Part shown: positions 36,094 to 48,195 of the stretch, piece by piece
Layout: each line of letters starts with the position of its first letter
How positions within the stretch are numbered: the stretch's first letter is position 1
Assembly: GCF_018812025.1 (NCBI RefSeq)
Contig: NC_063044.1
Span: 73,767,244-73,831,243 of the forward strand
Direction of reading: 5' to 3'
From: Megalobrama amblycephala
Taxonomy: Eukaryota > Chordata > Actinopteri > Cypriniformes > Xenocyprididae
DNA length: 64,000 nt
Notes under the pieces: model-generated
What the model saw: only the letters and a program-made list of their open reading frames with translations
What the model was told of the DNA's origin: nothing
The model's database searches: none
Translations under genes and position numbers: made by a program

Positions 36094-36502
36094 ATAGACC
36101 ATTAGATTTGACATTAGGCCAATGTTAACTGTGAAAAAAAATTAAATGGCTACAAAATGAGCTTAAGTTTTGACCTTAAGTCAATGTACTAAAGCGTAAC
36201 GTTAATCAGTTTTAAATGTTGTAAATCTAGGCTACATAACAATTTATTTAGTGACTGTGTTTTCAGGCAAACCTGCCTATGAAATGTTGGAGTGTGATCC
36301 TGACTGGGCCCCTTCTCTGTACCTCGGCCACACTGAGGTCAAAGTTGCGAACACAGACCGGTTCAAGCGGTTTAGCAGAAGAGCGACGAGATCACAACAA
36401 CAACAGCAACACCCATCGCTAGGCACTGACAACACTGGTCCTGAGGCTGAGTTGGATAATGCAGCACCTTTACACCCAGGTAAATAGTAAAAGAATACAA
36501 TA

Positions 36503-37308
36503 TACACTACCGTTCAAAAGTTTGGGGTCAGTAAGATTTTTAATGTTTTAAAAGAAGTTTCTTCTGCTCACCAAGGCTGCATTTATTTGATTAAGAATAC
36601 AAACAAAAACGGTAATATTGTGAAATATTATTACAATTTAAAACAGCTGTTTTCTATGTCAATATACAGTAAAGTGTAATTTATTCCTGTGATCAAAGCT
36701 GAATTTTCAGCATCATTACTCTAGTCTTCAGTGTCACATGATCCTTCAGAAATCAATCTAATATGATTGCTGCTCAAGAAACATTTATGATTATTTTCAA
36801 TGTTGAAAACAGTTATGTATATTTTTATTTCATGATGCTATGATGAATAGACAGTTCAAAAGAACAGCATTTGTCTGAAATCTAAATCTTTTGTAACATT
36901 AAACACTACCATTCAATAGTTTGGGGTCAGTAAGAATTTTAATTTTATTTTTGGGGATAGAAATAAAAAAAAATAAATCAATACTTTTATTCATCAAGGA
37001 TGAGTTAAACTGATCAAAAGTTACAGTAAAGACATTTGTAATGTTAGAAAATATTCTATTTTAAATAAATGCTGTTCTTTTGAACTTTCTATTCATTGAA
37101 GAATTTTGAAAAAAAATGTACACAACTGTTTTCAACATTGATAATAATAATGAATGTTTCTTGAGCAGCATCAGCATATTAGAATGATTTCTGAAGGATC
37201 ATGTGACACTGAAGACTGGAGTAATGATGCTGAAAATTCAGGAATCACAGGAATAAATTAGATTAAATATATTTAAATATAAAACAGTCTTATAAAACAG
37301 TAGTGTAT
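36503..37308. mobile_element. Palindromic MITE in transposase intron 2
   Basis: It starts TACACTACCGTTCAAAAGTT, with a second end-like copy at 36902, and ends near GTAGTGTATG. Two arms of about 190 bp, 36683-36880 and 37065-37260, are inverted repeats of each other (TCAGCATCATTACTCTAGTC and GACTGGAGTAATGATGCTGA are matching landmarks). It is a well-known type of fish foldback repeat without coding capacity. Confidence 0.75.
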
Positions 37309-39134
37309 GTTGCCCCCTGTGTACAGCTAATCTGTATTCCTTAGGAATAGAGGTTGTGATATGACACAGTTTCTTTATATTGTTACTGTCAGACACTACA
37401 CCTGCAACTGAGATGGAAGGTCCTGTGAATCCACCCCCATCGCCGGGTACTGTCCACACCGGTCATGAGACTGAGTTGAATGAAGCAGCACATTTGTTCC
37501 CAGGTAAATATTGGTAACAGACACAAGTAGACTCAATATATTTTATGTGCAATGGTGTTTCTTTATCTAGACAAAGGATTGAACCTAAGTATAAGTACCT
37601 TTCACACAGAGTTGTAGCTTTTCTGACACAAAGGCCAGTCATTCTAGGAGGTCATTATTGCATTTGGCATGCTAATGTAACAGTCTTGAAATACTTGGAG
37701 CAGCTATCAGTAACAAAAGTATGGTGTGAAAGTCACATCCATGGGCCCAGTTCTTCAAAAGAGTCATTTGGATCAAAGTGATCTAGATTGATAAATCCCA
37801 TGTCTTGATGTGTGGAATCAAGGATTACATTTGAACTGGTCCCTGATCACAGATACAAAAACATGGAATTTTCAAATCGGGATCATTTTAACCAAATTAG
37901 ACTGTTTTGAAAACAGTGGGCCCTGGGCATCAGGCAAGTATACAGAGATTTACAGTTTATTCTTATTGTTATTACAATTAGACTACTCTGCACCTGTGGC
38001 AGAGATGGAAGGACCAGAGACTCAGCCCCTACCATCAGCCCCAGACAATGCAGGGAGAGAAGAAGAGATGGAAACTGAAACATCAGGGGATGATGGTGCT
38101 CCAATGGGGAATGCAGAAGAACAGCAGAACTGCACCATGTGTGGCCTCAGACTCAATGAAATAATACGCTTGCAGGAAGAGAATCGAAAACTGAAGGAGA
38201 GCTCTCCAAAAAGGCCCTGGATGAGAAATTTCTCAAAGACAATGATTCAAAGGTGAAGTACTACACTGGCCTTCCATCTTTCAGTCTATTGATGGGAGTG
38301 CTGATGCAAATCATTCCCAGTCTACCTAAATTAGAAACAAAAGAAAGAAAACTCTCCCATTTTCAAATGCTCCTCCTGACCCTTATGCATTTAAGACTTG
38401 ATCTGCCTGTCGAACATGTTGCATACCTCTTTGACATTAGCCGACAAACCGCATCCAATCTGTTCATTGAGACCATCAATGTACTGCATGCACATCTCAG
38501 CCCTTTGGTGCACTGGCCAAAGCGCCATTGTATACAGGCAAGCATACCACATCAGTATGTAGAGATGTTTGGGAATCGTGTTACTGTTATTATTGACTGC
38601 TTCGAGCTTTTCATTGAAAGGGCACAAAATCTACGTGCAAAGGCACAGACATATTCAAACTACAAAAGCAGGCACACAATGAAATATCTCATTGGCATAA
38701 CACCACAAGGTACCATCTCTTTCATTTCCAAAGGGTGGGGGGGGCGTGCCAGTGATAAACAGATCACAGAGAACTGTGGCTTTCTTCAGAAGCTCTCGCC
38801 TGGAGACCTAGTGTTAGCAGACCGTGGATTTGATGTTAAAGAAAGTGTTGCCCTTGTGGGTGCTACACTGAAAATACCTGCCTTCACCAGGGGCCACAGC
38901 CAACTTAATGCAAAAGATGTGGAAGAGACCAGGAAGTTGGCTCATGTCAGGATCCACGTGGAGCGAGTGATAGGGTGTATGCGCTCTAAGTTTAACATAT
39001 TAAATGACACAATACGCCTGGGATTTGTGGTGCCTTGTGAGGGGGAGGATAAGACTTTGCTGGATAAAATTGTGGTTGTGTGCTGTGCTTTGACCAATAT
39101 GTGTCCAAGTGTTGTTGTGAAGCCGTCGTGTTAG

Positions 39135-39513
39135 AATTATACACCATGCTCACATCTACTTTGTAAATGTTTTTTTATTTTACAAAAGAATAATTTTTAG
39201 CCATGTCTGTAAATAAAATACACAAAGACTGAATGAAATTCTGCCTCCTTTATCTGTATTAAGGAAGAATTGTGCAAAATCAGTGTTCTTTGGTTACAAA
39301 CACAATAACATAGTAACTGTATATAACATAGTAACACAATAACTTAAATAGTAGTAACAACCAACTTAATTTCAGTTTCTTTACATATTTAACATGTAAA
39401 TACATTTAGATGAATACATTTACATTATAAAGAGTCCATAGAAAAGATGAGAAACTGGAAATGTATGAGAAAGATAAGAACTGGAAATGTATGAGGTTGG
39501 TTGTGGGTGATAA
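39135..39513. other. Intergenic between the two convergent ISL2EU genes
   Basis: AT-rich with AATAAA at 39213-39218 for the plus-strand gene. No frame is seen. Confidence 0.5.
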
Positions 39514-39514
39514 A

Positions 39515-39736
39515 TCACAGACATGTGCAAGCATCGCATTGCCATGACTCTTCTCTGGCTGGTGCACTGCTGAGTCCCACGCAACCTAAATGGAACCACT
39601 GTATAGGACAGTTCTGATTATCGCAAGCAACCATATCATCAAGCTCTTCAGGCTGTCTGCAGAAGCACCACAACACAGCCTTTTCACATGCCCTTCTTTT
39701 GGGCTGGGGGGTGTTAGCTGGCTGCAGTGTGGCCAA
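39515..39736 (-). CDS. PHD-finger C-terminus of the ISL2EU nuclease protein
   Basis: The frame contains a C4HC3 zinc finger of the ING type: WCFCRQP, MVACDNQNCPIQWFHLGCVG and WQCDAC, then a stop after CTCL. Such fingers read the methylation state of histone H3 lysine 4. It is most likely the C-terminal domain of the protein whose YqaJ domain lies at 39756-40532, separated by a single-base shift in an A-rich stretch (about 39758-39775). A targeting role of the transposon complex to certain chromatin is inference. Confidence 0.72.
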   Translation of the reverse strand: MATLQPANTPQPKRRACEKAVLWCFCRQPEELDDMVACDNQNCPIQWFHLGCVGLSSAPAREESWQCDACTCL

Positions 39737-40532
39737 TGGTATTTTGACTGTGTTTTTTCGTGCTCGTTTTTGTTTTTGTCTGTGGGTTGTGAATCAAATA
39801 ATGGCACAGGTAGTTCAGCTGGAGGCACAGGTAGGTCAGCTGAAGGGGGGGTGCTGGTAGGGGCTGGTGGGACAACCTTGTACTTAGGTGTTTTACCTGG
39901 CTGTAATGTGGCCAATGTTTTTCTGACTGTGTTCTGTGCTCGTTTTCTGGGTTTGTCTGTGAGCTGGGAATCGGATGATGGCACAGGTATCTCAGCTGAA
40001 GGCACAGGGGGTGGGGGTTGAGTGTAGTGATGGGCTACAAGCGCAGGTAGGACAACCTTGTAAAAAAAAAATTGTGCGGTTGGCAAAAGTGTCTCCCAAA
40101 GTTCTACGTCAGGCATGACACGCACAGTTGCAAGGCTTTTGGTCGTCCAAACAACAAAGTCACAGAACTGTGACTCGGTGACAAAGATCTGAGTTTGTAC
40201 CTGTTTGTAGTACTTGTGGGTCTGCTTCAACTCCATCCTTCCTTCTGTGAACTGCAGACAAAACTCCTTGTCAGTACATGCCTGCAGAATGTTATGGTCC
40301 TGGTGCTTAAAAGGCCATTTAATCTCCACACATCCTTTCCCGCAACATGCACAATGCACAAGTGCATCAGGAGTCGCGCCTATTTCAGGGAAATAAGGGT
40401 TGATTATGAATCCACAGTGTTCCACTTTCATGTCCCTGTGCCGCAGCTCTGTCTGTGTGATGTAGGAGGCCCTTGCCGTATCCTCTTTTTCTCTCCCCCA
40501 TTTAATGGCCTCTGGGCCATTGTCAATCTGTC
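39586..40532 (-). pseudogene. YqaJ-type nuclease domain of ISL2EU, 5' part in gap
   Basis: The minus-strand frame enters from the N gap and shows the YqaJ/lambda-exonuclease-like core: an upstream Glu in KWGREKEDTARASY, then IGATPDALVHC, the E-x-K metal-binding motif in VEIKWPFKHQD, and the helix KYYKQVQTQIFVT. A Pro-rich linker follows containing a direct duplication (LTDKPRKRAQ ... LATLQPGKTPK and a second decayed copy). The frame then shifts and the PHD finger at 39515-39736 follows. Family members are metal-dependent DNA exonucleases. The N-terminus is not visible. The apparent continuation through the Ns to 41700 is an artefact. Confidence 0.75.
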
Positions 40533-41532
40533 NNNNNNNNNNNNNNNNNNNNNNNNNNNNNNNNNNNNNNNNNNNNNNNNNNNNNNNNNNNNNNNNNNNN
40601 NNNNNNNNNNNNNNNNNNNNNNNNNNNNNNNNNNNNNNNNNNNNNNNNNNNNNNNNNNNNNNNNNNNNNNNNNNNNNNNNNNNNNNNNNNNNNNNNNNNN
40701 NNNNNNNNNNNNNNNNNNNNNNNNNNNNNNNNNNNNNNNNNNNNNNNNNNNNNNNNNNNNNNNNNNNNNNNNNNNNNNNNNNNNNNNNNNNNNNNNNNNN
40801 NNNNNNNNNNNNNNNNNNNNNNNNNNNNNNNNNNNNNNNNNNNNNNNNNNNNNNNNNNNNNNNNNNNNNNNNNNNNNNNNNNNNNNNNNNNNNNNNNNNN
40901 NNNNNNNNNNNNNNNNNNNNNNNNNNNNNNNNNNNNNNNNNNNNNNNNNNNNNNNNNNNNNNNNNNNNNNNNNNNNNNNNNNNNNNNNNNNNNNNNNNNN
41001 NNNNNNNNNNNNNNNNNNNNNNNNNNNNNNNNNNNNNNNNNNNNNNNNNNNNNNNNNNNNNNNNNNNNNNNNNNNNNNNNNNNNNNNNNNNNNNNNNNNN
41101 NNNNNNNNNNNNNNNNNNNNNNNNNNNNNNNNNNNNNNNNNNNNNNNNNNNNNNNNNNNNNNNNNNNNNNNNNNNNNNNNNNNNNNNNNNNNNNNNNNNN
41201 NNNNNNNNNNNNNNNNNNNNNNNNNNNNNNNNNNNNNNNNNNNNNNNNNNNNNNNNNNNNNNNNNNNNNNNNNNNNNNNNNNNNNNNNNNNNNNNNNNNN
41301 NNNNNNNNNNNNNNNNNNNNNNNNNNNNNNNNNNNNNNNNNNNNNNNNNNNNNNNNNNNNNNNNNNNNNNNNNNNNNNNNNNNNNNNNNNNNNNNNNNNN
41401 NNNNNNNNNNNNNNNNNNNNNNNNNNNNNNNNNNNNNNNNNNNNNNNNNNNNNNNNNNNNNNNNNNNNNNNNNNNNNNNNNNNNNNNNNNNNNNNNNNNN
41501 NNNNNNNNNNNNNNNNNNNNNNNNNNNNNNNN
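40533..41532. other. Assembly gap (1000 N)
   Basis: Exactly 1000 N, the usual placeholder for a gap of set rather than measured size. It hides the N-terminal part of the YqaJ gene, the right end of the ISL2EU element and the junction with a LINE fragment. Confidence 0.99.
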
Positions 41533-42010
41533 CTTAAAATAAACACAGAACTTGACTGGTAAGTCAATAATCTGGCTGCCGCATTTTGCACCAATTGCAA
41601 CAGATCCAGAGATGATTTTAGGCTGACCCAGACAGAATAAATTACAGTAATTCAAACTTGATGTTATAAAAGCATGAATTACAGTTTCAAGGTCCTTCAT
41701 AGAAAGAAACTGCTTTTCACAACGGCACTGATCTGTTTATCAAAAGACAATGTGGGATCGAAAAAACATTAGAAGAGAGAGGACCAAGCTGATTAACAAT
41801 GCCAAAAGACAGAACTGTTTGGCCAAAATCCATTATTTAAGTTTTATCAAATTCATCCAGCATTTAATGACTTGACATGCACACCGATTAGACACAGAAC
41901 AGTTGTTGTTTTAACCGTAAGATAAAACTGAGTATCATCAGCATAGAGATGTGATAAGCTGTGTTTCTGAATAAAATGAACAATATAATACGTTGATATT
42001 AAATGTTAAA
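41533..42010 (-). pseudogene. LINE reverse-transcriptase fragment
   Basis: Minus-strand pieces match LINE (L2/CR1/Rex-like) RT: CTATGCTGATGATACTCAG (YADDTQ) is the complement of 41930-41948, and VIHAFITSSLNYCN plus MQLVQNAAARLLT lie in two frames closer to the gap. It is heavily decayed. Confidence 0.65.
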
Positions 42011-42075
42011 CTGAAAGGTTTAAAGTATCTGCTCATGCACCACACAAACTCAAACAGAAAGCAGAGAAGTGCTAG

Positions 42076-45000
42076 TTAATTAGTGCACTTTAGACTTTTC
42101 TCTGCTTGGGTCTTAGTAATGGTTTTCCAGGATGAAGGTATATCTGCAGGCTTCGCATTGTACTCTTTAGCAAACTGCTCATTAAAATTTGCCATCACAT
42201 ATTTCCAGTAGGCTGAACCTTCAATGCTGGGGTCGGGCTGGATTTCCCAGTCTGGATAGATGTCACTGTATTTCTTGTATGGATGCCACTTACCTTTTGT
42301 GTCAGTGCAACTAAAACGTAATTCACTATATACTGATGATGAACAGATGGCAGTTAATAATTTTCCAGAGCAGCGATGTATGTAGCCCTTGAGACCCTGT
42401 GGTCTGTGGACTGAGACAAAGTGTTTGGTGTGAGCGACTCCACCTGCCTCACATGGTGCTTTACAGAACGGACACTGTTTCCCACATCCCCACACCCGTC
42501 TGAACAACACATCCTCTGGTTTGGTTTGTAATTTTTCCAGTATGCTCTGAATATCTGTTGCCTTATAACTTTTCTTCAACGACTGGTCCATTTCCTCCAC
42601 AGAACTTTCAACATTTTTGCAAACTGTTGCTCATTGACATTGCTCAGTGACAGGAATGCATCCACTGCATCCTTAGGGAACACAAGCCTGTGTTCAAGTT
42701 TTTTGCAAATACTCTGTGTGAATTTCCTAATGTCATTAGTCTCTGTGCTTTGCTCTGAATCTGTGATGGCCAGCATTATTTCTCTGGTGACCACACCGAG
42801 GAGACTTTCCTCCAGTTTCGACATTCTGTTCTCTGTTGAAAAGTGTTCTGTGACCTTTTTAGAAATGAATAATTTCACAAAATATTCATAATCCACATTA
42901 AAATGTGCATATAGTTTAAATTCAAATTCATCAAGAAGATTTTTCAAGACTGAATACTGAAAAGCTGTTCTTGTTCCAAAAACTAATGCATGTTCACCGG
43001 TCAGCATCACTTCAGCCATTTCTGTGCCCAAGATCTCAGAAATGTATGTTTGCACAGCAGGTTTCAGACAGTTATTCAGGAATTCATCAGCTTTTTTCTG
43101 ACACTGATCCCGCTCATGGAAAAGGTCTATGAATCCAGAATGATATGTTTGTTTAAACCTTTCCAAACCTATGAGTGGGTCATTGTCCTGGATAAACTGA
43201 TAGTGAATATCTTCAAATTCTCTCCCAGTGAAGCCACAGATGTGTAGTTTAAGAGACAGTTCAACATCTTCTGTGATTCTGAGATTTTCATGAGCCTTAA
43301 GATTCTCATCAATGAGGTTCAGAATTTCCCTAATGTATGTGTCATCATAATCAACCTTGCTTGCACGCTTTTCCTCCACGTATTTTCTACAATCATCAAT
43401 TAGTCTGTCTGACATCTCTTGAAACCTGTTCATCCAATCTGGAGAATGTTTACTGTCTATGTTGATTTTCAGGTCAAATTTATCATGGCTATATGCATTT
43501 AAATCTTTTACTTTATCCAAGTTTTCAGCCATTGAACTTCCTCTTGGTTCAAGATTTTTCCTCAAATTATTTAAGGTTTTGTCCATGATATCTTGTTGTT
43601 GGAGCCCTCTACATGAGAGTGTCTTGACAGTGTCTTTCCACATGTTTTCGAAAGCTTTCATCCAGTTTTTCATCTGACATGTCTGAATTGTTTTTCCGAC
43701 AGTTTTCAAGCAAATCTAGCACTTTCTTCTCCATTGTATCCATGCATGTCTTCTTGATTCTCTCCACCTTGATTGTTGCATATCGACGTGAACAAGCTGC
43801 ATTAAGTTTTCTTTCTATAGAATTTGACATCTCTGTTCTCAAAAACTTGGCACTATTTATGAAGTCTTGCCGATATCTTTCCACAAGTTCAACGTGACCC
43901 TCTCCCTGCTCATAGTATGCTTTGATTTGGTCAATAATTCCCTTTTCACCTTTTGAGAGCTCACTCTCTGCATTTTTCACCAAAACATAGTGGACATCTT
44001 CAATGGTGCACTTATCAGGGATTTCAAATTTTCCATGGTTTAGTATTTTTGTTTCAGCTTCTAATGTCCATGTGTGCATTTCCCTTCTCATTGCCCAGTC
44101 CCATCTGTTGTACTCAGTGCACAGTTTGATGTATGCATCAGCCACCATGCTGTTTCTGAAGCTGAAGATGAATTTCTCAAATTTCACAGCATTCCACAAG
44201 CTTTTGGTCCATTCAAGAAATTCACAAATACTCCCTGACTTGTAACATCTGAAGGTTTCAATTAAATGTCTTTTAACGTGCATACACAGACTCACTATAC
44301 CCAGTACTCACTTGTGCCATTGGAGGATTTCCATGCCACAAACCTGGAATGTAGTGATCACCATGCTCAGTGTCGTACTCCATTACATCAGTGAAGTTCT
44401 GTAACTGCAATTTGTTCTCCATTTTGGCTGCTGCTTGAGTCATTTCATTCAGTTGCTTCAACAGAAACTGGCGATCTCTCATGTTTGAATCATGGGCTGA
44501 GACATTACCAACATTCTGGTGTACAAACAAACACTTGCGTTTTTTACCGATTTCTTTCATCCTGATGAAGGCATGGACAACAATCTGTAGAATGTCCTTC
44601 ATCTCAGTGGAGTTCTCCATGGTGATGTTGATGATTGTAACATCACTCAGTCCAACAACAAGTGTAGCCAACTCATTGTCATGCTCATGGCTGTTGTCAA
44701 GTGTTGCTAATTCAAGGGATTTGAGTCCCTCTGTGTCAATTAATTAGTAAATAATCACAGTTGAGTACTGGTTTGAAATCGTTTGTCACTCTGATAAGCT
44801 GAATAAATGCTCCTCTGGTACATCTTCCATTGCTTACAGCAAACTGAACTCCAAACATAGTGTTTAGCATGGTGGACTTTCCTGAGCTCTGGACTCCTAA
44901 AACTGTGACCACCACAATCTTATTGTTAGGCTTCACTAATGCATTTAATTCAGAAAACACACTAGTCACCCACTCTACAGGTATACTGGAAGCATCTCCG

Positions 45001-46720
45001 TCAATTAGTTCTAGAGGGAAGCCATCCAGAAGTAGTTCAGCACACAGTTGAGGCAAGTGCTCCAGTTTGTTTTGGGAGTTTTCTTGTTTTGAGTGATAGA
45101 CTGACGCCTCATAAAGCTGACCCATCTCACGAATGAAGTGTTCAATTCCCAAAGAACTGTTTGAAATCTTTCTGTCAAGCTCAGCAATGTCCTCCTTGTC
45201 TTCACAGACAACATTTACACTGCATTTCTCTTTATATTTCTTTCTGAGGTTAGGCAATACTTCGCGAGAAAGATTCTCCAGATTCATCTTCATCCATTTT
45301 AGGAAATAAGATCTTTCCACCTTTGGGCATGATATTGCTTGGATAAAGGAGTTCATTGTAGCAGACGTGTCTTTTTCATATTGTTGCTTTCTCAGTTTCA
45401 GCTTTTCATTCTGAATGTGATCTTTGTACATCTCAATATTCTGATCCCCTGCTTTCTTCAATCTGCATTCCTCCTTCTCTAACTTAGCCAACATCTTTAA
45501 AATCTCTCCCTGCAATGGCATCTCTTTCTTCTTGAATTGTTCTGTATCTGTAATTTTTGATGTGATTTCAGTTGCCCTTTTTTTGGATCTCTGACATTCC
45601 TCAACATCCTCATCCACCTTGATCCCCAACTCTCGTGCAGTCTCAGCCATATGAACAACTGATATTCTGTGTTGGTTTTTCTCAACTGCATCTTCCATCT
45701 TGGTCCGAATTTTCTTAACAAAGTCTGCTTCATTCTGCTTCTCTTTAAATATGAAATTGTGTTTTTTCAGATTAAGATTTTTAGCTGTATTTCTTGTATA
45801 TTGATTGCTTGAGTCCCCCACCAAAAACAGTTGATGCTTCAAATCCTCACTGGCGACTGAAATATACCGTGTATCTGGAAGCTCGTGTTCAAAGAACACA
45901 AACACTGCGGTGGATGTCTTGCAAAGGAAGGAGTATTGTTTTTCAAAGTTCTGGATGTCACCTCTCAAGTTTGCAATAGCTACAGGCTCAGGAAAGACAT
46001 CTATGTTTGTATTACCACAAGGAAAATACCAGCTAATCTCAACCAAACCTTTTGCAATTTTCTTTGGGATGTCACCACAATCCAGGTTATGGTGTATAAA
46101 AATATCAGTAGACTGTTGTGATTTGCTGAGCAACTTGTTCAAAATATGTGACTTGGAAATGTTGCATCTACCTAGTCTTACAAAAGACACTAATGGCAAG
46201 TCTGACAGAACAATTCTTTCCTCCACAAATCCACTTGCATCTGTCAGTGAGTGTGGTCTGTACTGCTGCACAATGCCTCTCATTGCCCAGAGCATAAGTG
46301 TGATCTGGTTCTCATGACTGTTTGGAAGAAGCAATGGTACAGCAAACTGACACATGGACATTTTTAAAATCATTTCCTGCTGAAGAAAACTGTCAGAACA
46401 AAGAAATAGGGCAGTAAAAATGTCTAAAGGGTTTACTTGAGCACCATCTGATTCAGAGATTTCCTGATCATCATCATCATCATCATCCTCCCAGTCTGAA
46501 TCATCATCATCTGCCCTATGTTGTGAGGAAAACTTAATACTCCTTGCTGTTGTTTTTAGCATCATTAGTCTCTTCAAAATCAGCCATGGCAGATCTAAAA
46601 CAGTCTGGGCATCCTCATCCGCGATGCTGTCCTTTCCAATCTGCAGCACATCACTCAAGGTGATCTTTTTATTATAGTACTTTGTCAAACCCAAGTTTTG
46701 CAGGAGTTTTTTAATGATTT
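42076..46720 (-). pseudogene. Interferon-induced very large GTPase-like (GVIN/VLIG), main exon
   Basis: One giant exon follows the acceptor CTTATTTACAG at 46721. Segments in order: a helical N-terminus (GLTKYYNKKITLSDVLQ), an acidic run (DDDDSDWEDDDDDDD), a long coiled region, and the GTPase with P-loop GVQSSGKSTMLN (about 44870-44905), switch motif DTEGL and FVHQNVG. Then comes the VLIG helical region (LWNAVKFEKFIFSFRNS, WDWAMRREMHTW), and a Cys/His C-terminus (CGKQCPFCKAPC, HFVSVHRPQG) ending at 42076. Single-base shifts near 44741, 44280, 43665 and 42600 break the frame. Fish have many such large cytosolic GTPases, induced by interferon. It is either a pseudogene or damaged by assembly indels. 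Confidence 0.88.
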
Positions 46721-46953
46721 CTGTAAATAAGAAAAAAAAGATACATTACTGCCATCTCAGTCACCTTGCAATTATGACCATTTTCTTAGAATTCTGCAAT
46801 ATACACTGATAAGCCAAAACATTATGAACACCCAGCAGAACATTGTCCAGGAGCATCACACTCCCTACACAGACTTGCCATCATCCCATAGTCATTGTGG
46901 AGCCATCACATCACACTAAACGGTGCACATGTACATACGTATATGTGATGTAA

Positions 46954-47949
46954 AGCCGAGTTCAGACTGCACGATTTTCAAAGTAGTCGGGTCACTGTTC
47001 TTTTCACACTGCATGACTATCTTGGCCAGCATTCAGTCACTGCTGTGTTCAAACTGCACGATGGATCGGCGATAGAAGGTTTCACACTGCATGACTTTAC
47101 AATAGGAAGAATCGCCGACAACTCTGTCTGGCACACAAACTACGTTTCACAACCAAACACACGCGAGACGTGACAAGGAAACAACGCGATATCATGCCGG
47201 AGTTCTCTTCTTCTTCTTCTTCTTCTTCTTCTTGTTTTACGGCGGTTGGCATCCAGCGTTTTGGTGCATTACTGCCCCCTTTTGCTCCGGAGTGTGGCCG
47301 GAGTTCTCATGTGAGACTGGGATTATTATTAAATATAGTAACCCACAAGAAGCTTGAAATACAAATTGCCTGAAATACGAATTGCCTTTTTGCAGCGAAA
47401 ACAAGGGGGAAAAAAGAAGAATATGGAGGAGGATATGTTTGGGGAGACACAAGGAACAAGGATTGTGTGTTCTGCAACGAGAGTTGGAGCTAAAAACATA
47501 ACTTTTCAATGTGCTGCTGTTGCGGATGGTCAAGCAAATGTTTGTGTTTTGTTTCCTGTTTGATAGAATTGTAATGTTTATCTGAAACAAAGCCATGCTT
47601 GCTGATATTGTGGTCTATAACTCCTCCCCGAACTCCCCGCTGCTCTGTATCTTGCTCTCTCATTGGCTGTCGGTCATCACCGATGTAGTTTTCAGTCAGA
47701 ACACTTTTCACACAGCAGGATTTTGAATCGCCGACAGGTCCAGATATTTAGCATGCCAAATATCTCACGGGTGTCGGCGACTCGTCGGCGATTCTCTCAG
47801 ATCGCGTCTTTGCTCATTCACACTGCGTGATTGTCACTCGCGTGAACGAGCACCGATTTGCCTGTGATTTCGGGACATTTGTCTGCGATTTCACAAAACC
47901 TGTCGGCGAGCCAACATCGGGGCTAAAATCGCACAGTCTGAACTCGGCT
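46954..47949. mobile_element. Harbinger-like MITE
   Basis: Inverted ends AGCCGAGTTCAGACTG followed by (C/T)(A/G)CGATTTT, about 25 bp with two mismatches, are flanked by the 3-bp duplication TAA (46951-46953 and 47950-47952), as in PIF/Harbinger elements. Non-coding interior with repeated TCGGCGA motifs and a (TTC)n run. Confidence 0.75.
47204..47232 (+). repeat. (TTC)n microsatellite
   Basis: About nine TTC triplets inside the Harbinger-like MITE. Confidence 0.9.
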
Positions 47950-48195
47950 TAAAAGAAAATGGGACTCATCGGACCAGGTGACTTTCTTCCACTCACTTGC
48001 TGAGTGTGATTCACTGTGTGTTGTGACACATTGCTCCCATTACTATCATTAATATTTTGTGACCTTCTGCTGGCTCGGACCAGATGGGATAGCCTTCATT
48101 GATGAGTTTTGCCAGATTGTGGTTTGTTCCTCCTCGGACACTGTTGGTAAATTCTCACCACTGCTGAGCGGGAGCGACACACAAGCCTTGCCATT

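Larger units (their letters stand above)
35235..39134 (+). pseudogene. THAP + DDE_4 transposase of ISL2EU (one frameshift)
   Basis: Exons 35235-35472, 36267-36479, 37393-37503 and 37982-39134 have GT-AG introns, all phase 1. Exon 1 encodes the THAP zinc-binding DNA-binding domain starting MPSTCCVIKCNSRSH, with FYRFPAW and CSKHFHKG as later ligands; the start was chosen because THAP domains begin with M-x-x-x-C. Exons 2-3 are acidic linkers with related ends. Exon 4 has CTMCG, a leucine-rich coiled coil (IIRLQEENRKLKE) and the RNase-H-fold DDE_4 domain. The acidic residues lie in VTVIIDCFELF, LVLADRGFD and HVERVIG, so the catalytic triad is intact. One missing base at about 38197-38200 separates coiled coil and catalytic domain. 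It would cut and rejoin the transposon ends in the nucleus. Confidence 0.82.
35200..40532. mobile_element. ISL2EU-type DNA transposon
   Basis: A THAP-DDE_4 transposase (plus strand) and a YqaJ-type nuclease with a PHD finger (minus strand) face each other with 380 bp between their stops. From established knowledge, ISL2EU elements pair a DDE transposase with a YqaJ-like nuclease, so the gene content identifies the superfamily. Terminal repeats were not located and the far end lies in or beyond the N gap. Two later MITEs sit in transposase introns, so the copy is not recent. Confidence 0.75.

Noticed and set aside
39590..40021. 143-codon plus-strand frame rich in Gly/Ser
   Set aside because: Antisense of the Pro-rich linker of the nuclease gene.
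39586..41700. 704-codon minus-strand frame and related frames crossing the N run
   Set aside because: The Ns are read as open; real sequence on the two sides belongs to a YqaJ gene and a LINE.
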